Below are positions 53,246 to 63,700 of a DNA stretch of 64,000 nucleotides, piece after piece. The notes beneath the pieces are model-generated. The model saw nothing but the letters and a program-made list of their open reading frames with translations. It ran no database searches and had not been told where the DNA came from. The stretch is from an uncultured Alistipes sp. (GTDB lineage Bacteria > Bacteroidota > Bacteroidia > Bacteroidales > UBA932). Made by a program: the position numbers and the translations under genes. Each line of letters starts with the position of its first letter. Position 1 is the stretch's first letter. Location of the stretch: contig URSC01000005.1 in the NCBI GenBank assembly GCA_900550465.1, positions 113,965 through 177,964 on the forward strand. The letters run 5' to 3'.

Positions 53246-54523
53246 TTATTCCCATTTAACAGCCTTGCGCGACAGCGGCATGGTCATGCAGCGGGCTCCG
53301 CCGCCTCCACGGGGCAGCTCTGAACCCTCTATGGTGATTACGCAGCGCTTGTCGCCCTTGACGGACGCCTTGCCCTCGATGAAGTCCCATGCGGGGATGA
53401 TCTCGAAGCCGTGCTTGGACAGTTCCTCGAGGGTATGGGTGTTGCGCGCGTAGGAGATGACCTTGCCGGGGGCGAAGGCGAAGAAATTGGCTCCGCTGTG
53501 CCACTGCTCCCTTTCCTGGTCCCATTCGTCCGACTCTCCTCCGCAGATGATGGGCTCGAGGTCCATGCCCAGGCGGCGCAGGACGGTGAGAATGTTCGAG
53601 ACGCTGTTGATCTTGACCACCTTGCCGTTCTCCATGGTGATGTGGACGGTCTGGTACTGGTTGTCGCCGAGGATGAGGGGCTCGAATACCATGCATTTGT
53701 CCCTGTCCAGAAGGGTGAATACCATGTCCAGGTGGATGAAGGACTCGGGGGTGCGGGGCAACTGCTGAACGATGATGTGGCGGCGTCCCTCTGGAGCGAG
53801 GGCTCCGAGACGGGCGGCCAGCAGGTCGATGCCCTGGGTGCTGGTGCGGGCGCCGTTGCCCAGCAGGAGGATGTCGTCACGGGCGATAAGGATGTCTCCG
53901 CCCTCCATATAGATGTCCGGGTTGCCGGGCTGATAGTCGTAGGCGTTGATGATGCCGCAGCTGAACTCGCCGCTGCCCTTGTAGATGGCTTCCATGATCA
54001 GGGACTCGCGGGTCCTTACGCGGTTGGCCATCTTGCATATCAGTGCGTTGTTGCCTATGGTCACTGATGCGTCGCGGGTGAAGTAAAAGTTGTAGAGGGG
54101 GAAGAGGGCGTAGTAGTCCTCGTTGAGGAATGATGTCAGGGTGTTGATCTTGGCCGGGAGTCCCTCGATGAGGACCTTGGCCAGACGGGCCGAGGACATG
54201 TCCATGAGCATGTCGAAGTAGTCGGTGACCTGTTCCATGACGCAGATCTTGCCGATGAGGGCCTGGCGCTCGGCGTCGTTGTCGAGGACCTTGACCAGCA
54301 GGTCGCTTACGGTATATACTTTGGCCAGTTTCTCCAGTACGCCGCTGAGCTGGGCGTATTCTTCCTGGGCTATGGACAGGTTGAGGATGTCGCTGTAGAG
54401 CGCTCTCTGGGCCATTTTCGGGGTCATGTTCTCGACCTCGGCTCCGGGGGTGTGGAGCAGGACGGCATCCAGCTGGCCTATCTCGGACTGGATGTCTATG
54501 TTCAGTGGTTTCTTGTCTGTCAT
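53246..54523 (-). CDS. arcA: Arginine deiminase
   Basis: Hydrolyses arginine to citrulline and ammonia; 425 residues. Visible motifs are LYNFYFTRDASVTIGN, the substrate-binding MEGGDILIARDD, the catalytic-histidine region ESFIHLDMVFTLLDRDKCMVF, and nucleophilic C412 in LPRGGGGARCMTMPL. The full deiminase length and C-terminal Cys match ArcA rather than the shorter CtlX. arcB and arcC are not adjacent, which fits citrulline being split by CtlX at 10074 instead of by carbamoyltransferase. It lies in a minus-strand run with pheS and the guanylyltransferase gene. Confidence 0.96.
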   Translation of the reverse strand: MTDKKPLNIDIQSEIGQLDAVLLHTPGAEVENMTPKMAQRALYSDILNLSIAQEEYAQLSGVLEKLAKVYTVSDLLVKVLDNDAERQALIGKICVMEQVTDYFDMLMDMSSARLAKVLIEGLPAKINTLTSFLNEDYYALFPLYNFYFTRDASVTIGNNALICKMANRVRTRESLIMEAIYKGSGEFSCGIINAYDYQPGNPDIYMEGGDILIARDDILLLGNGARTSTQGIDLLAARLGALAPEGRRHIIVQQLPRTPESFIHLDMVFTLLDRDKCMVFEPLILGDNQYQTVHITMENGKVVKINSVSNILTVLRRLGMDLEPIICGGESDEWDQEREQWHSGANFFAFAPGKVISYARNTHTLEELSKHGFEIIPAWDFIEGKASVKGDKRCVITIEGSELPRGGGGARCMTMPLSRKAVKWE

Positions 54524-54543
54524 ATAGTGTTTCTCCTGTTTGA

Positions 54544-55641
54544 TTACATGTATCTGGACTTCTCGTTGACCGCCAGGTCAGTAATTATCTCCTTGAACTT
54601 ACCTTCCTCGCGGGGGCAGATCATGAGTACGTCGTCTGTGTTGATGACCAGGTAGTTGCTCAGTCCTTTAACGACCACCAGCTTGTCCTTCTCGTGGGAG
54701 ACGATGACACTGTCGGTGGTAGTGTCGATCATGGAGTCGGGACATTTGATCAGGTTGCGGCTGTCGTCCTTGGGAGCGTGGAGATAGAGAGATTCCCATG
54801 TGCCCAGGTCGGTCCATCCGAACGAGGCCTGGAATACCCATGCGCGGCTGGTCTTCTCCATCACTCCGTAATCGATGGAGATGGCCGGGCAGTCTTCGTA
54901 GCTCTTGTTTATGAAGGCTTTTTCCTGGGGAGTGCCGTAGTATCTGTAGCCTTCCTTGAAGAGGGAATATATCTCGGGCAGCCATCTCTCCAGGGCCTTG
55001 CAGATGGTGGCGGCGTTCCATACGAAGATGCCGGAGTTCCAGAGAAACTCTCCGCTGTCGACGAATACCTGGGCCAGCTCGCGGTTGGGCTTCTCGGTGA
55101 AGGTCTTGACCTTGTAGGCGATGTTGCCGTCCACAGTGGTGGACTCCTTCATGCTGCACTGGATGTAGCCGTAGCCTGTCTCAGGACGGGTCGGGTCGAT
55201 GCCCAGCGTGAACAGCTCGTCCTGGTGCGAGGCGTAGTTCATGGCCGCCGTGATGGTGTCTATGAAGAGGCTCTCGTTGGATATGAAATGGTCCGAGGGG
55301 GCCACTACCATCGTGGCTTCGGGATTCATGTGCAGGATTCTGGTTGCCGCGTATGCTATGCAGGGGGCTGTGTTGCGCCTGTACGGTTCTGCAAGAATGT
55401 TCTCGGGCGGAAGATCCGGCAGGTGCTCACGGACCATGTCTACGTATGTGGAGGATGTGACTACGAAGATATTCTGTCTGGGAACTATCTTGACGAACCT
55501 GTCGTATGTGAGCTGGATGAAACTTCTGCCGATGCCCAGGATGTCGAGAAACTGCTTGGGTCTGGAGTTTCTGCTGACGGGCCAGAAACGGCTTCCCACG
55601 CCGCCGGCCATTATCACGCAATAGAAATTATTGTTCATCAT
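54544..55641 (-). CDS. manC: Mannose-1-phosphate guanylyltransferase
   Basis: Forms GDP-mannose, precursor for fucose and capsule/O-antigen sugars; 365 residues. The nucleotidyltransferase motif VIMAGGVGSRFWPVSR, the PKQF turn, NTAPCIAYAATRI and the sugar-binding FTEKPNRELAQ are typical, and the length fits the single-domain guanylyltransferase without a C-terminal isomerase. An alternative start is one codon downstream (second Met). Position with arcA probably reflects a shared transcript only. Confidence 0.93.
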   Translation of the reverse strand: MMNNNFYCVIMAGGVGSRFWPVSRNSRPKQFLDILGIGRSFIQLTYDRFVKIVPRQNIFVVTSSTYVDMVREHLPDLPPENILAEPYRRNTAPCIAYAATRILHMNPEATMVVAPSDHFISNESLFIDTITAAMNYASHQDELFTLGIDPTRPETGYGYIQCSMKESTTVDGNIAYKVKTFTEKPNRELAQVFVDSGEFLWNSGIFVWNAATICKALERWLPEIYSLFKEGYRYYGTPQEKAFINKSYEDCPAISIDYGVMEKTSRAWVFQASFGWTDLGTWESLYLHAPKDDSRNLIKCPDSMIDTTTDSVIVSHEKDKLVVVKGLSNYLVINTDDVLMICPREEGKFKEIITDLAVNEKSRYM

Positions 55642-55689
55642 CTCGTAGAGTCTTTATATAGTTGTGTTTTGTCGTCTATGTTCAGGAGG

Positions 55690-56046
55690 CTATGTGCCCA
55701 GGGGCAGGAATGCATCCGTTATGTGGCTGCCGCGCAGTACCCTTCCACTGCTGTCAAGTACTATCGAGACGATGTCGAAATGTACAGGACAGGTCCTTCC
55801 GCTCATTTTCAGGTAAGCTCCGGCCGCGGCTATGAGGTTGCGCTGTTTCCACCTGTCCACCGTCTGCTCCGGTTCCACGGCCGCCGGCTCCCGTCTGGTC
55901 CGGACCTCCACTATGTGAAGTCCGTCGCTGCCCTCCATGATGAGATCCACCTCCTTGTGGCTGCAGTGCCAGTTCCTTTCAAGCAACCTGTAACCTGCCT
56001 GCAAAAGGTATTCCAAAGCCATGTCCTCTCCCTGTCTCCCGGTCAT
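55690..56046 (-). CDS. YraN/UPF0102 family nuclease-fold protein
   Basis: A 118-residue YraN-type protein from the ATG at 56046 (MTGRQGEDMALEYLLQAGY). Family features are the GEDMALEYL start, RNWHCSHKEVDLIM with E and D of the PD-(D/E)XK fold, and IVEVRTRR. The EVK lysine of the catalytic triad is replaced by Arg (VEVRTR), which may affect activity. The frame is open 144 nt further upstream (ATG 56190), but that part is basic, repetitive and not family-like, so the shorter start is preferred. Role unknown. Confidence 0.8.
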   Translation of the reverse strand: MTGRQGEDMALEYLLQAGYRLLERNWHCSHKEVDLIMEGSDGLHIVEVRTRREPAAVEPEQTVDRWKQRNLIAAAGAYLKMSGRTCPVHFDIVSIVLDSSGRVLRGSHITDAFLPLGT

Positions 56047-56285
56047 GCGCCGGTATCCGTCATTCTGCCCTTCCCGGTCCGCCGTATCCGTCCCAGCCGT
56101 GCTTTTCCTCTGCTTCCGCGGGCTCCCTCTGCGTCCTATCCCTCCTATATTCACCGGCCCCGGTCCCTGCATCCGCTTCCTTCTTCCCATACTGCTCCCA
56201 TTTTAAGTATATCTTCGCAAATATAGGGAAAATCCTCAGATGGCGGGCCGGCCCCCTCCTGAAAATTGAAATTATTCTCAAAAAA

Positions 56286-56316
56286 TTTGGAAATCCGAAA
56301 ATAATACCTACCTTTG
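56286..56316 (+). promoter_or_regulatory. tRNA-Gly promoter TTTG-N19-TACCTTTG
   Basis: Exact matches to both Bacteroidota boxes with a 19-nt spacer; the -7 box ends 12 nt before the tRNA. Confidence 0.8.
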
Positions 56317-56327
56317 CAATCCCAATC

Positions 56328-56400
<73 letters not shown>

Positions 56401-56403
56401 CTG

Positions 56404-56430
56404 AAGGTCAGTAACCCACTGACCTTTTTT
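56404..56430 (+). terminator. Rho-independent terminator after tRNA-Gly
   Basis: AAGGTCAGT-AACCC-ACTGACCTT, perfect 9-bp stem followed by Ts. Confidence 0.9.
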
Positions 56431-56459
56431 CATGCCCTGACCTTCCGGAACGTCCCCAT

Positions 56460-56491
56460 TTTGTTTTTATCGTTTTAAATTTGTACATTTG
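56460..56491 (+). promoter_or_regulatory. Promoter TTTG-N20-TACATTTG for aminopeptidase P
   Basis: Both boxes are exact; the -7 octamer ends 45 nt before the start codon. Confidence 0.75.
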
Positions 56492-56536
56492 CTTTGTTGC
56501 AATGTGAAATAAGGTAAAACTTAAAATATCTGATAT

Positions 56537-57931
56537 ATGTTCGCAAAAGAAATCTATGTAAACCGGAGGAACACGCTGAAGACCAAGGTGGGCTCCGGTA
56601 TCCTTCTGTTCCTGGGAACGGGTGAGGCAGCCGTCAACTACGCCGGCAACGCCTACCGCTACCGTCAGGACAGCACGTTCAACTACTATTTCGGTCTGAC
56701 CGACCCCGATCTGGCCGCAGTCATCGACCTCGAGTCCGGAGAGGAGATCATCTTCGGCAACGACGTGGATATCGACGACATCATCTGGATGGGCCCCCAG
56801 CCGCTGATCAGCGACAAGGCCGCTTCTGTAGGCGTCTCGAAAACCTTCCCTCTGGCTGAGCTGGAGAAATACGTCTCCAAGGCTAAAGCCGGCGGCCGCA
56901 AGGTACATTTCCTGCCCCCGTACCGCTATCAGAACATGATCCGCCTGAACCAGATGCTAGGCGTGCCGTTCGACCGCATGCGCAGCGACGCTTCCGAGGA
57001 GTTCATCAAGGCCGTCGTATCGATGAGACTTATCAAGGAGCAGTGCGAGATCGAGGAGATAGACAAGGCCTGCAACATCGGCTACGCCATGCACTTCACC
57101 GCCATGAAGATGGCCCGCCTCGGCATGGTGGAGCAGCAGCTCGTCGGCGTCATGGAAGGTATCGCCATCGCCGAGGGTCTGATGCCCTCGTTCCCGATTA
57201 TCCTCTCGCAGCACGGCGAGACCCTGCACAACCACAATCACGACGGCATCCTGACCGACGGCAGGCTCATCGTCATCGACGCCGGCGCGGAGTCCAACAC
57301 CAACTACTGCTCGGACTTCACCCGTACCCTTCCGTCTTCGGGCAAGTTCACCACCAAGCAGAAGGAGATATACGACATCGTATCCGCTGCCAACAATCTG
57401 GCTCTCAGCATAGCCCGTCCCGGCATCACCTACACCGAGGTGCACCAGACCGTGTCCCGCCTCATGGCCCAGGGCCTGATCAATCTCGGCATCCTCAAGG
57501 GCGACCCGGACGAGATCGTGGCCGCCGGCGCCCATTCGCTCTTCATGCCTCACGGCCTCGGCCACAACATGGGTCTGGACGTGCACGACATGGAGGATCT
57601 CGGCGAGAACTACGTGGGCTATGACGACACCTACAGGCGCTCGTCGCAGTTCGGCCTCGGCTCCCTCCGCATGGGCAAGATGCTCGAGCCCGGCCATGTC
57701 GTAACGGACGAGCCCGGTATCTACTTCATCCCCGCCCTCATCGAGAAGTGGAAGAAGGAAGGCATCAACACCCAGTACGTCAACTTCCCTCTGCTGGAGA
57801 AGGAGTACTACGACTTCGGAGGCATCCGCCTCGAGGACGACCTGCTCATCACTGAGAAGGGCTGCCGTCTGCTCGGTTCGAAGCGCCTGCCCATCACTAC
57901 GGAGGATGTGGAGAAGGAGATGGAACAATAG
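56537..57931 (+). CDS. pepP: Xaa-Pro aminopeptidase (M24B)
   Basis: Di-metal aminopeptidase removing N-terminal residues before proline; 464 residues. An N-terminal creatinase-like domain (about 1-165, GEAAVNYAGNAYRYRQDSTFNYY) is followed by the pita-bread domain with metal ligands in IDAGAESNTNYCSDFTRT (two Asp), PHGLGHNMG (His), TDEPGIYF (Glu) and GGIRLEDDLLIT (Glu). The set is intact. It has a good promoter and a terminator behind, so it is monocistronic. It likely works with the other peptidases of this window in peptide use. Confidence 0.96.
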   Translation: MFAKEIYVNRRNTLKTKVGSGILLFLGTGEAAVNYAGNAYRYRQDSTFNYYFGLTDPDLAAVIDLESGEEIIFGNDVDIDDIIWMGPQPLISDKAASVGVSKTFPLAELEKYVSKAKAGGRKVHFLPPYRYQNMIRLNQMLGVPFDRMRSDASEEFIKAVVSMRLIKEQCEIEEIDKACNIGYAMHFTAMKMARLGMVEQQLVGVMEGIAIAEGLMPSFPIILSQHGETLHNHNHDGILTDGRLIVIDAGAESNTNYCSDFTRTLPSSGKFTTKQKEIYDIVSAANNLALSIARPGITYTEVHQTVSRLMAQGLINLGILKGDPDEIVAAGAHSLFMPHGLGHNMGLDVHDMEDLGENYVGYDDTYRRSSQFGLGSLRMGKMLEPGHVVTDEPGIYFIPALIEKWKKEGINTQYVNFPLLEKEYYDFGGIRLEDDLLITEKGCRLLGSKRLPITTEDVEKEMEQ

Positions 57932-57955
57932 GCTGTGTTCAGCACAAAAAAAGGG

Positions 57956-57990
57956 AACGGGGAGCGCATCACTGCGGTCCCCGTTTTTTT
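57956..57990 (+). terminator. Rho-independent terminator after pepP
   Basis: AACGGGG and CCCCGTT arms with an inner GCGC/GCGG part, then T7. Confidence 0.88.
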
Positions 57991-58029
57991 AACTAATTTA
58001 AAATTACATAATGAAACATATGTCTCGGG

Positions 58030-59049
58030 CTATTCATCCATATTGACTTCCAGGTAGATCAGGTTGCCGGATCCTATTGCATAGTGTTCAGTTACATGAT
58101 CTATCTCAATAGGCAGGATATAGTTCTTGCCTGGCTCCATTATGGATGTATTGGCTTTTACCTGAATGCTTGTTTTCTTCTGGCCGCCCTCAATCGTCAC
58201 CTCTGTCGGCTCCGGATCTTCCACACTCTCCTTCTCAGGGTAGATGTTCACGGCAAGATCAGGTGTCACCGTAAAATACTTTGAGATGTCCTCACTGGAC
58301 AGAATTTCATAGTCTTTATCAGAGGAGGCGTCTAAAATAACAACACGGCTGGGATCAATGAAAAGTCCGGCTGTTACAGGCTCCTGAATGGTGACGTTGT
58401 AGTCCACGCTCAGTTCAATGTCAAAAATCACCTCATCTCCCTGTCTGACATTACGTCTTACATTCGGCTCTGGGTCGTCCTTGTCTTCGGAGAGAACTTC
58501 CAGCCCTACCTGGGGCTCGGCCATATTTATCTCCAGTTCAAGGTGGTCGAAGTTGCCGCTGATAAGGTAGCCGTCACTTGCTCCTTTGATTTTTATAGGC
58601 AAAATGTATGCCATACCTACTTTAAAGTCTTCGTTAAGGTCTACATTCAGGAATACGGTATCCTTCTTGCATCCTGCGGGGATGGTAACCTCTGTCTGCA
58701 GGCCGGCATAGCTTTCTGCCGGGAACGGCTCGAATGGCTGCTCGGAAGCGGTAAGCCCGGCATTGATTTTCTGTATGGTGTCAAGGTCCACTCCTAATGT
58801 GACATGTATGTCCTCGGTCACTTCGTGAGCATAACTGGCAGTGTAGTTTACGATAATCATGAACTCCGCCACATCACCCTGCTCCATGTTGTTCTCGGCC
58901 TGGGCATGGTCGTTGTCCGCCAGTTCGATCACATAGTGATCCTTGACTTCGTCCCAGTCTATCAGGGGTTCGTCATTGAGGCAGGATGTGGCTGCAAACA
59001 TGGCAGCGGGCAAAGCGGGAATCAGCAGTATTTTTGTTATAGATTTCAT
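58030..59049 (-). CDS. DUF1735/BT_3987-like surface lipoprotein
   Basis: Lipoprotein of 339 residues, with a signal ending ATSC (Cys23). Two beta-sandwich modules are visible, each with the pattern D.Y.I.L.....V (YVIELADNDHAQAEN; VGLEVLSEDKDDPEP), and both contain YILPIKI or YILPIEI segments that are typical of DUF1735 domains of Bacteroidota glycan loci. It is the last gene of the susC-susD-lipoprotein operon and likely binds ligand at the cell surface. No hydrolase lies next to it here. Confidence 0.85.
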   Translation of the reverse strand: MKSITKILLIPALPAAMFAATSCLNDEPLIDWDEVKDHYVIELADNDHAQAENNMEQGDVAEFMIIVNYTASYAHEVTEDIHVTLGVDLDTIQKINAGLTASEQPFEPFPAESYAGLQTEVTIPAGCKKDTVFLNVDLNEDFKVGMAYILPIKIKGASDGYLISGNFDHLELEINMAEPQVGLEVLSEDKDDPEPNVRRNVRQGDEVIFDIELSVDYNVTIQEPVTAGLFIDPSRVVILDASSDKDYEILSSEDISKYFTVTPDLAVNIYPEKESVEDPEPTEVTIEGGQKKTSIQVKANTSIMEPGKNYILPIEIDHVTEHYAIGSGNLIYLEVNMDE

Positions 59050-59068
59050 GGTGAAAACATTTTAGGCA

Positions 59069-60727
59069 TTAATATTCGGAGGTCTGAGGAACCTGCGGAT
59101 TCTTGAGGTCCCAGAATACTGTGGCAGTGAATATGTCTCTATTGCTTTCCGGAATGTTCTCAGCGTTGAGGTTCCTCTCGGTCTGAGGGTATGGCAGCAG
59201 CGAGATGTTGTGATTGGGGTTGACTACTCCTGACCAGCAGGAAGAAGGAAGCTCCGGAAGGTCGGTTCTTCTCTGCTCGAACCATGCTTCCATAGGATTG
59301 TAGCCCATGAAGGCAAGCCATTTCTGGGTGCAGATAGCTTCCAGTTTTTCTTCATCGGTGGTCATTTTTTCCCAGTTCATGAAGGCGCTGTTCTGGTTAA
59401 GATATTCCGTTGCGGCCTGCTCCGCAGTGCCGCTTATCGGGTCTCTCATGCCGACCAGGGGACTGGAGTTGCGCCAGTCCTTGAAGTTTTCGCTCGGCTC
59501 CTGCATTGCGGCCTCGTGTCTCTTCATGGCTGAGATTACGGAGCGCTCATAGTAGTTCCGGGCATCTTCCGGAATCATTTTCCTGAGGGCGGCTTCTGCA
59601 AGCAGGAAGCCGACTTCTGCTCCAGCCATGAATGTGGATGCTCTTACCATGCCTTCCGCCAGGTCGGACCCTCCTGCAAGGATACCTCTTCCTGTTGTGG
59701 TTGCGTATCCAAGATTGGCGGGATTCATCTGACCGTAAGGAATGCCGCTGTAGCGCTCAGTGGCCAGATTCGAGGGATAGTAAACCTGGCGTATTTCATC
59801 ATCACCTAATGTCTGGCGGGGATCAGCGTAGACTCTCAGACGGGGGTCATTGTTGTCCCTGAGCAGATCTACCAGTATGCTGGTAGGACAGTACTGACGG
59901 AGATTGGTTACCGGCTCGGAATTCTTGTTCCATCCATAGTACTGGAAGAAGATGTTCATTTTGTCGGTCTCGCTTAGATATCCCGGATTTGCGTCTATAT
60001 TTTCTTCCGGAGCCAGGCATTTCTTGTAGATGGCCAGCACTTGTTCGTCAACGGTCTGAACATTGGAGACGCGCATGAGGAGGCGGAGTTCCACGCTGTA
60101 TGCCAGTTTTGTCCACAGGCTCAGGTCTCCGTGGCAGATGATATCTGCAGAGGCGAGATCTCCAGGGGCCTCCGTGGCATTTTCCAATGTCTGTGCGGCT
60201 GTGTGAGCTCTGCTGATGAGGTCGTCATAAATCATTTTGGAGTCATCGTAGGTGGGCTGTGTTACGGAATCGGGCTGGCAGGCATCAGTATAAGGTATAT
60301 CGCCCCAGATGTCAACCATTCTCTGATAGTTGATTACCTGCAGAATTTCAGCTATGGCCTGATATACCGGCTCCTCGTTGGTGACGGCAAGATCACGCAT
60401 GGTCTGGAGGTTCCAGTTCATGTAGTAGTAGGTCTCCCACCAGCTGTCCAGGTTCTGAGGAGTCACCTGGCCGCTGAGGAATGTGTAGGCACCGGAGAAG
60501 TCTCCGGACTTGGTCAGGAAGTGGGACAGCTGCCAGGCGTAGGTGGAGTTTGTCATGTTGTTCAGCATGGCATACTGCTGGGCAGGCAGCATAATGGCCT
60601 CGGTAAGCCTGTCCGGGGTTGCGTTGTTCGGGTCATGGTTGACGTCTAGCCATTCCGTACACCCGGAGAGTCCGAAGGCAAGTAAAGCCGCTAATGTATA
60701 TGTAAGAATCTTTTTCATTGCTTTCAT
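59069..60727 (-). CDS. SusD/RagB-like nutrient-binding outer-membrane lipoprotein
   Basis: Lipoprotein of 552 residues (from the ATG at 60727; the second Met three codons on is also usable), signal ending FGLSGC. The SusD_2-type helical fold is indicated by LDVNHDPNNATPDRLTEAIMLPAQQ near the N terminus, IWGDIPYTDACQPD around 140-150, and TQKWLAFMGYNPMEAWFEQRRT near the C terminus. It is the lid and ligand-binding partner of the SusC gene upstream; only 3 bp separates them. Such SusD_2 pairs often serve peptide or non-starch glycan import, so the substrate is open. Confidence 0.93.
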   Translation of the reverse strand: MKAMKKILTYTLAALLAFGLSGCTEWLDVNHDPNNATPDRLTEAIMLPAQQYAMLNNMTNSTYAWQLSHFLTKSGDFSGAYTFLSGQVTPQNLDSWWETYYYMNWNLQTMRDLAVTNEEPVYQAIAEILQVINYQRMVDIWGDIPYTDACQPDSVTQPTYDDSKMIYDDLISRAHTAAQTLENATEAPGDLASADIICHGDLSLWTKLAYSVELRLLMRVSNVQTVDEQVLAIYKKCLAPEENIDANPGYLSETDKMNIFFQYYGWNKNSEPVTNLRQYCPTSILVDLLRDNNDPRLRVYADPRQTLGDDEIRQVYYPSNLATERYSGIPYGQMNPANLGYATTTGRGILAGGSDLAEGMVRASTFMAGAEVGFLLAEAALRKMIPEDARNYYERSVISAMKRHEAAMQEPSENFKDWRNSSPLVGMRDPISGTAEQAATEYLNQNSAFMNWEKMTTDEEKLEAICTQKWLAFMGYNPMEAWFEQRRTDLPELPSSCWSGVVNPNHNISLLPYPQTERNLNAENIPESNRDIFTATVFWDLKNPQVPQTSEY

Positions 60728-60730
60728 GTG

Positions 60731-63700
60731 TTAGAATGAGATGTTGACGTTGAAGCCGAATGTTCTGAAACCAGCCATAGCGCTGTCTACGATGCCGGGT
60801 GCGTTGCGGTTGCCTGTACCGCTCCACATATCCGGGTCGCCCCAGAGATTGGTGTCGGGTACCCAGTAGAACAGGTTGCGGCCTACGAGGGAGATTGCAG
60901 CGCTCTGGATTACCTTGGTCTTCTCCATCCAGCGGGCGGGAAGGTTCCATGTCAGGGAGAGCTCGCGCAGTTTCCATGAGGCGGCACTTACTACGCGTGC
61001 TGCTACTGCATTGGTATAAAGGCTGGGCCAAAAGTTCTTGCCGCCGGAGTTGGTGGTGATGTTGGTGTTCTCTACATAGTACTTGTTGCCATTCTCATCG
61101 ACTTTCTCAATTACAGAGTTGGGAAATACGAATCTCTCGCGGCCGGTGATGGCAGAAGTATAGGAGGTGCCGGTGAAGAGCATGTCGCTCTCAGCGTCGA
61201 AGCGGGCCACATGGCCTCCTCTGTATTCGAAGGTGGCGTTGAGAGACAGCCCTCTCCATGAAAATTCGGTGGAAAGACCGAGACGTACCTTCGGTTCGGT
61301 ACAGCCCATGTCGACAAGATCGCCCTGGGTCGGCAGACCGGTTTCCTCATCCACGATTACCCTGCCTTCGGGATCACGGACGAAGTCGGTGGCCTTGATA
61401 TAAGGGAACGGCTTTCCTACGATGGCGTAGATAGGACTGTAGATGGCCAGCTCGTCAAGACCTTCGTAAAGTTCGACTACCTCTGAGGTGGCAAATGTCG
61501 CGTTGGCGAATACATTCCAGTAGAAGTCTCCGAACTCCAGCAGCGGAGTCAGGCGGAGGTCAAGCTCGACACCCTGACCGACCATTGTACCTGCATTGAG
61601 ATAGCGGGATTCGGCGCCGGTGGAGTAGGGCAGGCTGACGTTCACGGTCTGGTCAGTGGTCTTCTGATGGTAGTATGCGGCCTCGAAAGTGATCCTGTCC
61701 TTCAGGAAGCCGACCTCCAGTCCGACCTCGAACTCGGTGGTGAACTCGGGATTGAGGTACTGATTGCGGCGGCTCTGGTTCAGCTGATAGGATGTCAGGG
61801 TGCTGAAAGGGAAGGGGTCTGCAACTTCAGCCGTGTTATAAAGTCTGTAGGGGCTTACATTCACGGCTCCCACCTTTGCGAAGGTTCCGCGGAGCTTCAG
61901 GTACGAGAGCCATGAGCTGTTCTTCAGCGCGGGAATGGCGTCCGAGAGCATCAGGGACATGTTGGCTCCGGGATAGAAGAACGACCAGTTGCTCTGGTCC
62001 AGCAGGGAGGTCCAGTCGTTGCGTCCGGTCACCTGCAGGTAGATCCATCCGAGGAAGTTGAAGTCGATGCTGGCATATACTGCCTGTGAGCGGGTCTGGA
62101 TTATTTCATTCGAGCCCTGGAGCTCACCCACCTTATGCTGTACGTTGAACAGGTTGTCAAGTGCCAGCTGCCCGGCCTCGACATTTTTGTCCTCGGAGTA
62201 GCGTGTGTTCATGGACCATCCGATCATACCCTTGATGCCGAAGTTCTTTCCGAACTGGTGCTCGGCAAATGCCATTACGTCTGCATTCAGCCTCTGTGTA
62301 AAATCGGCGGATGTGGAGAAGTCGGAGTAGATGTCGGAAGTAGCATAGGAACGTCCGGAAGTCTTGGAGTATTCATCGAAGTGCCATGCGTTGGTATACG
62401 AGCTGCTGTTTCTGGTATTGGTGTTGATACCTGCGCGGCCCATGAAACGGAGCCATTTCAGGGGCGCCCACTCCAGTGTGGCTGAGCCGGTGAAGCGGTC
62501 ATTGCGGAATTCGCGGCGGTAGATTGCAATCTGAGCCCAGGGGTTCAGGTAGTAGTCGTTTACCCACTGGTCAGGGCTTCCTCCTGGAGCGTTGCGCCAG
62601 TCCTTGTAGTCGGGCAGGTATATATGACCCGGGGTGTTCCAGAGGTTGTACAGACCGTTGGATCCTGAATTGTTCATGTCTCCCTGCATATTTGAATAGG
62701 AAACATTCACGCTGGCGGTGAAGCTCTTGTACTTGCGGGAAGCGTTGAAGCGGATGGTATTGCGGTCCATCACATCACCGGCGACAGTTCCGGTGCGGTG
62801 CAGGTTCTGGTACGAGAGGAAGAAGTTGCCGTTGTCACCTCCGGAGGAGAAGGAGATGTCGTTCTGGATGCCGATACCGGTTTCATAGTAGTTCTCTCGG
62901 GCACCGTCTTTAAAACTGTACTTTCCTGTTTTCTGCTGGACATTTCCATCCGCATCGAGGTAAGGAGCACCTATTTCAACCGTGGAACCGTCGAATTCGG
63001 GACCATACTGCTGGTTCTCGCCTTTATCATAGGCGCCGAATCCGTATACGTCATCGGCACCGGGGCCGAAACGGGTCTGGTATTTGGGGATGTAGGCAGC
63101 CTTGTCGAAGGTGGTGGTCAGGGAGTAGGTGATTCTGGGGCGTCCTTTGTCTCCGGTTTTGGTAGTGACGTACAGCACGCCGTTGGCTGCGGACGATCCG
63201 TAGAGGGCTGCAGCACTACCGCCCTTCAGCACCGAGATGTTGTCGATGTCGTTCGGGTTCATCGACTGCAGGAAGTCCAGAGGGGTGGGGACACCGTCAA
63301 CAACGAGCAGAGGCGAGTTGTCTCCCAGGAAGGAACGGCTGCCTCGCAGGTTGATACGGACGTCGGCGTCGAGGGAAGCCGATGCGGCGCTGATCTGCAG
63401 ACCTGATACCTTGCCGATCAGAGCCTGTGTGGCGTCCGAGTTCTGCGTGGTGTTCAGGTCTTCTGATGAAACCTTGGCCGCGGAGTATCCGATCTCCTTG
63501 GCCTGCCTCTGGATACCCAGGGCGGTCACGACCACCTGGTCCAGGAACAGAGCGTCCGGCTCCAGGGATATCACCATGTTTCCGTTGGTGATGGTGACTT
63601 CCAGAGTCTGATAGCCTACGAAGCTCGCGATCAGAGTAGTCGCATCGGAGGGTACGCCCTCGAGAGTAAACGTTCCGTCATCCAGCGTGTAGGTTCCCAG

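Noticed and set aside
54694..56226. 510-codon + strand frame across manC and YraN
   Set aside because: Antisense to two recognised proteins, with no family features.
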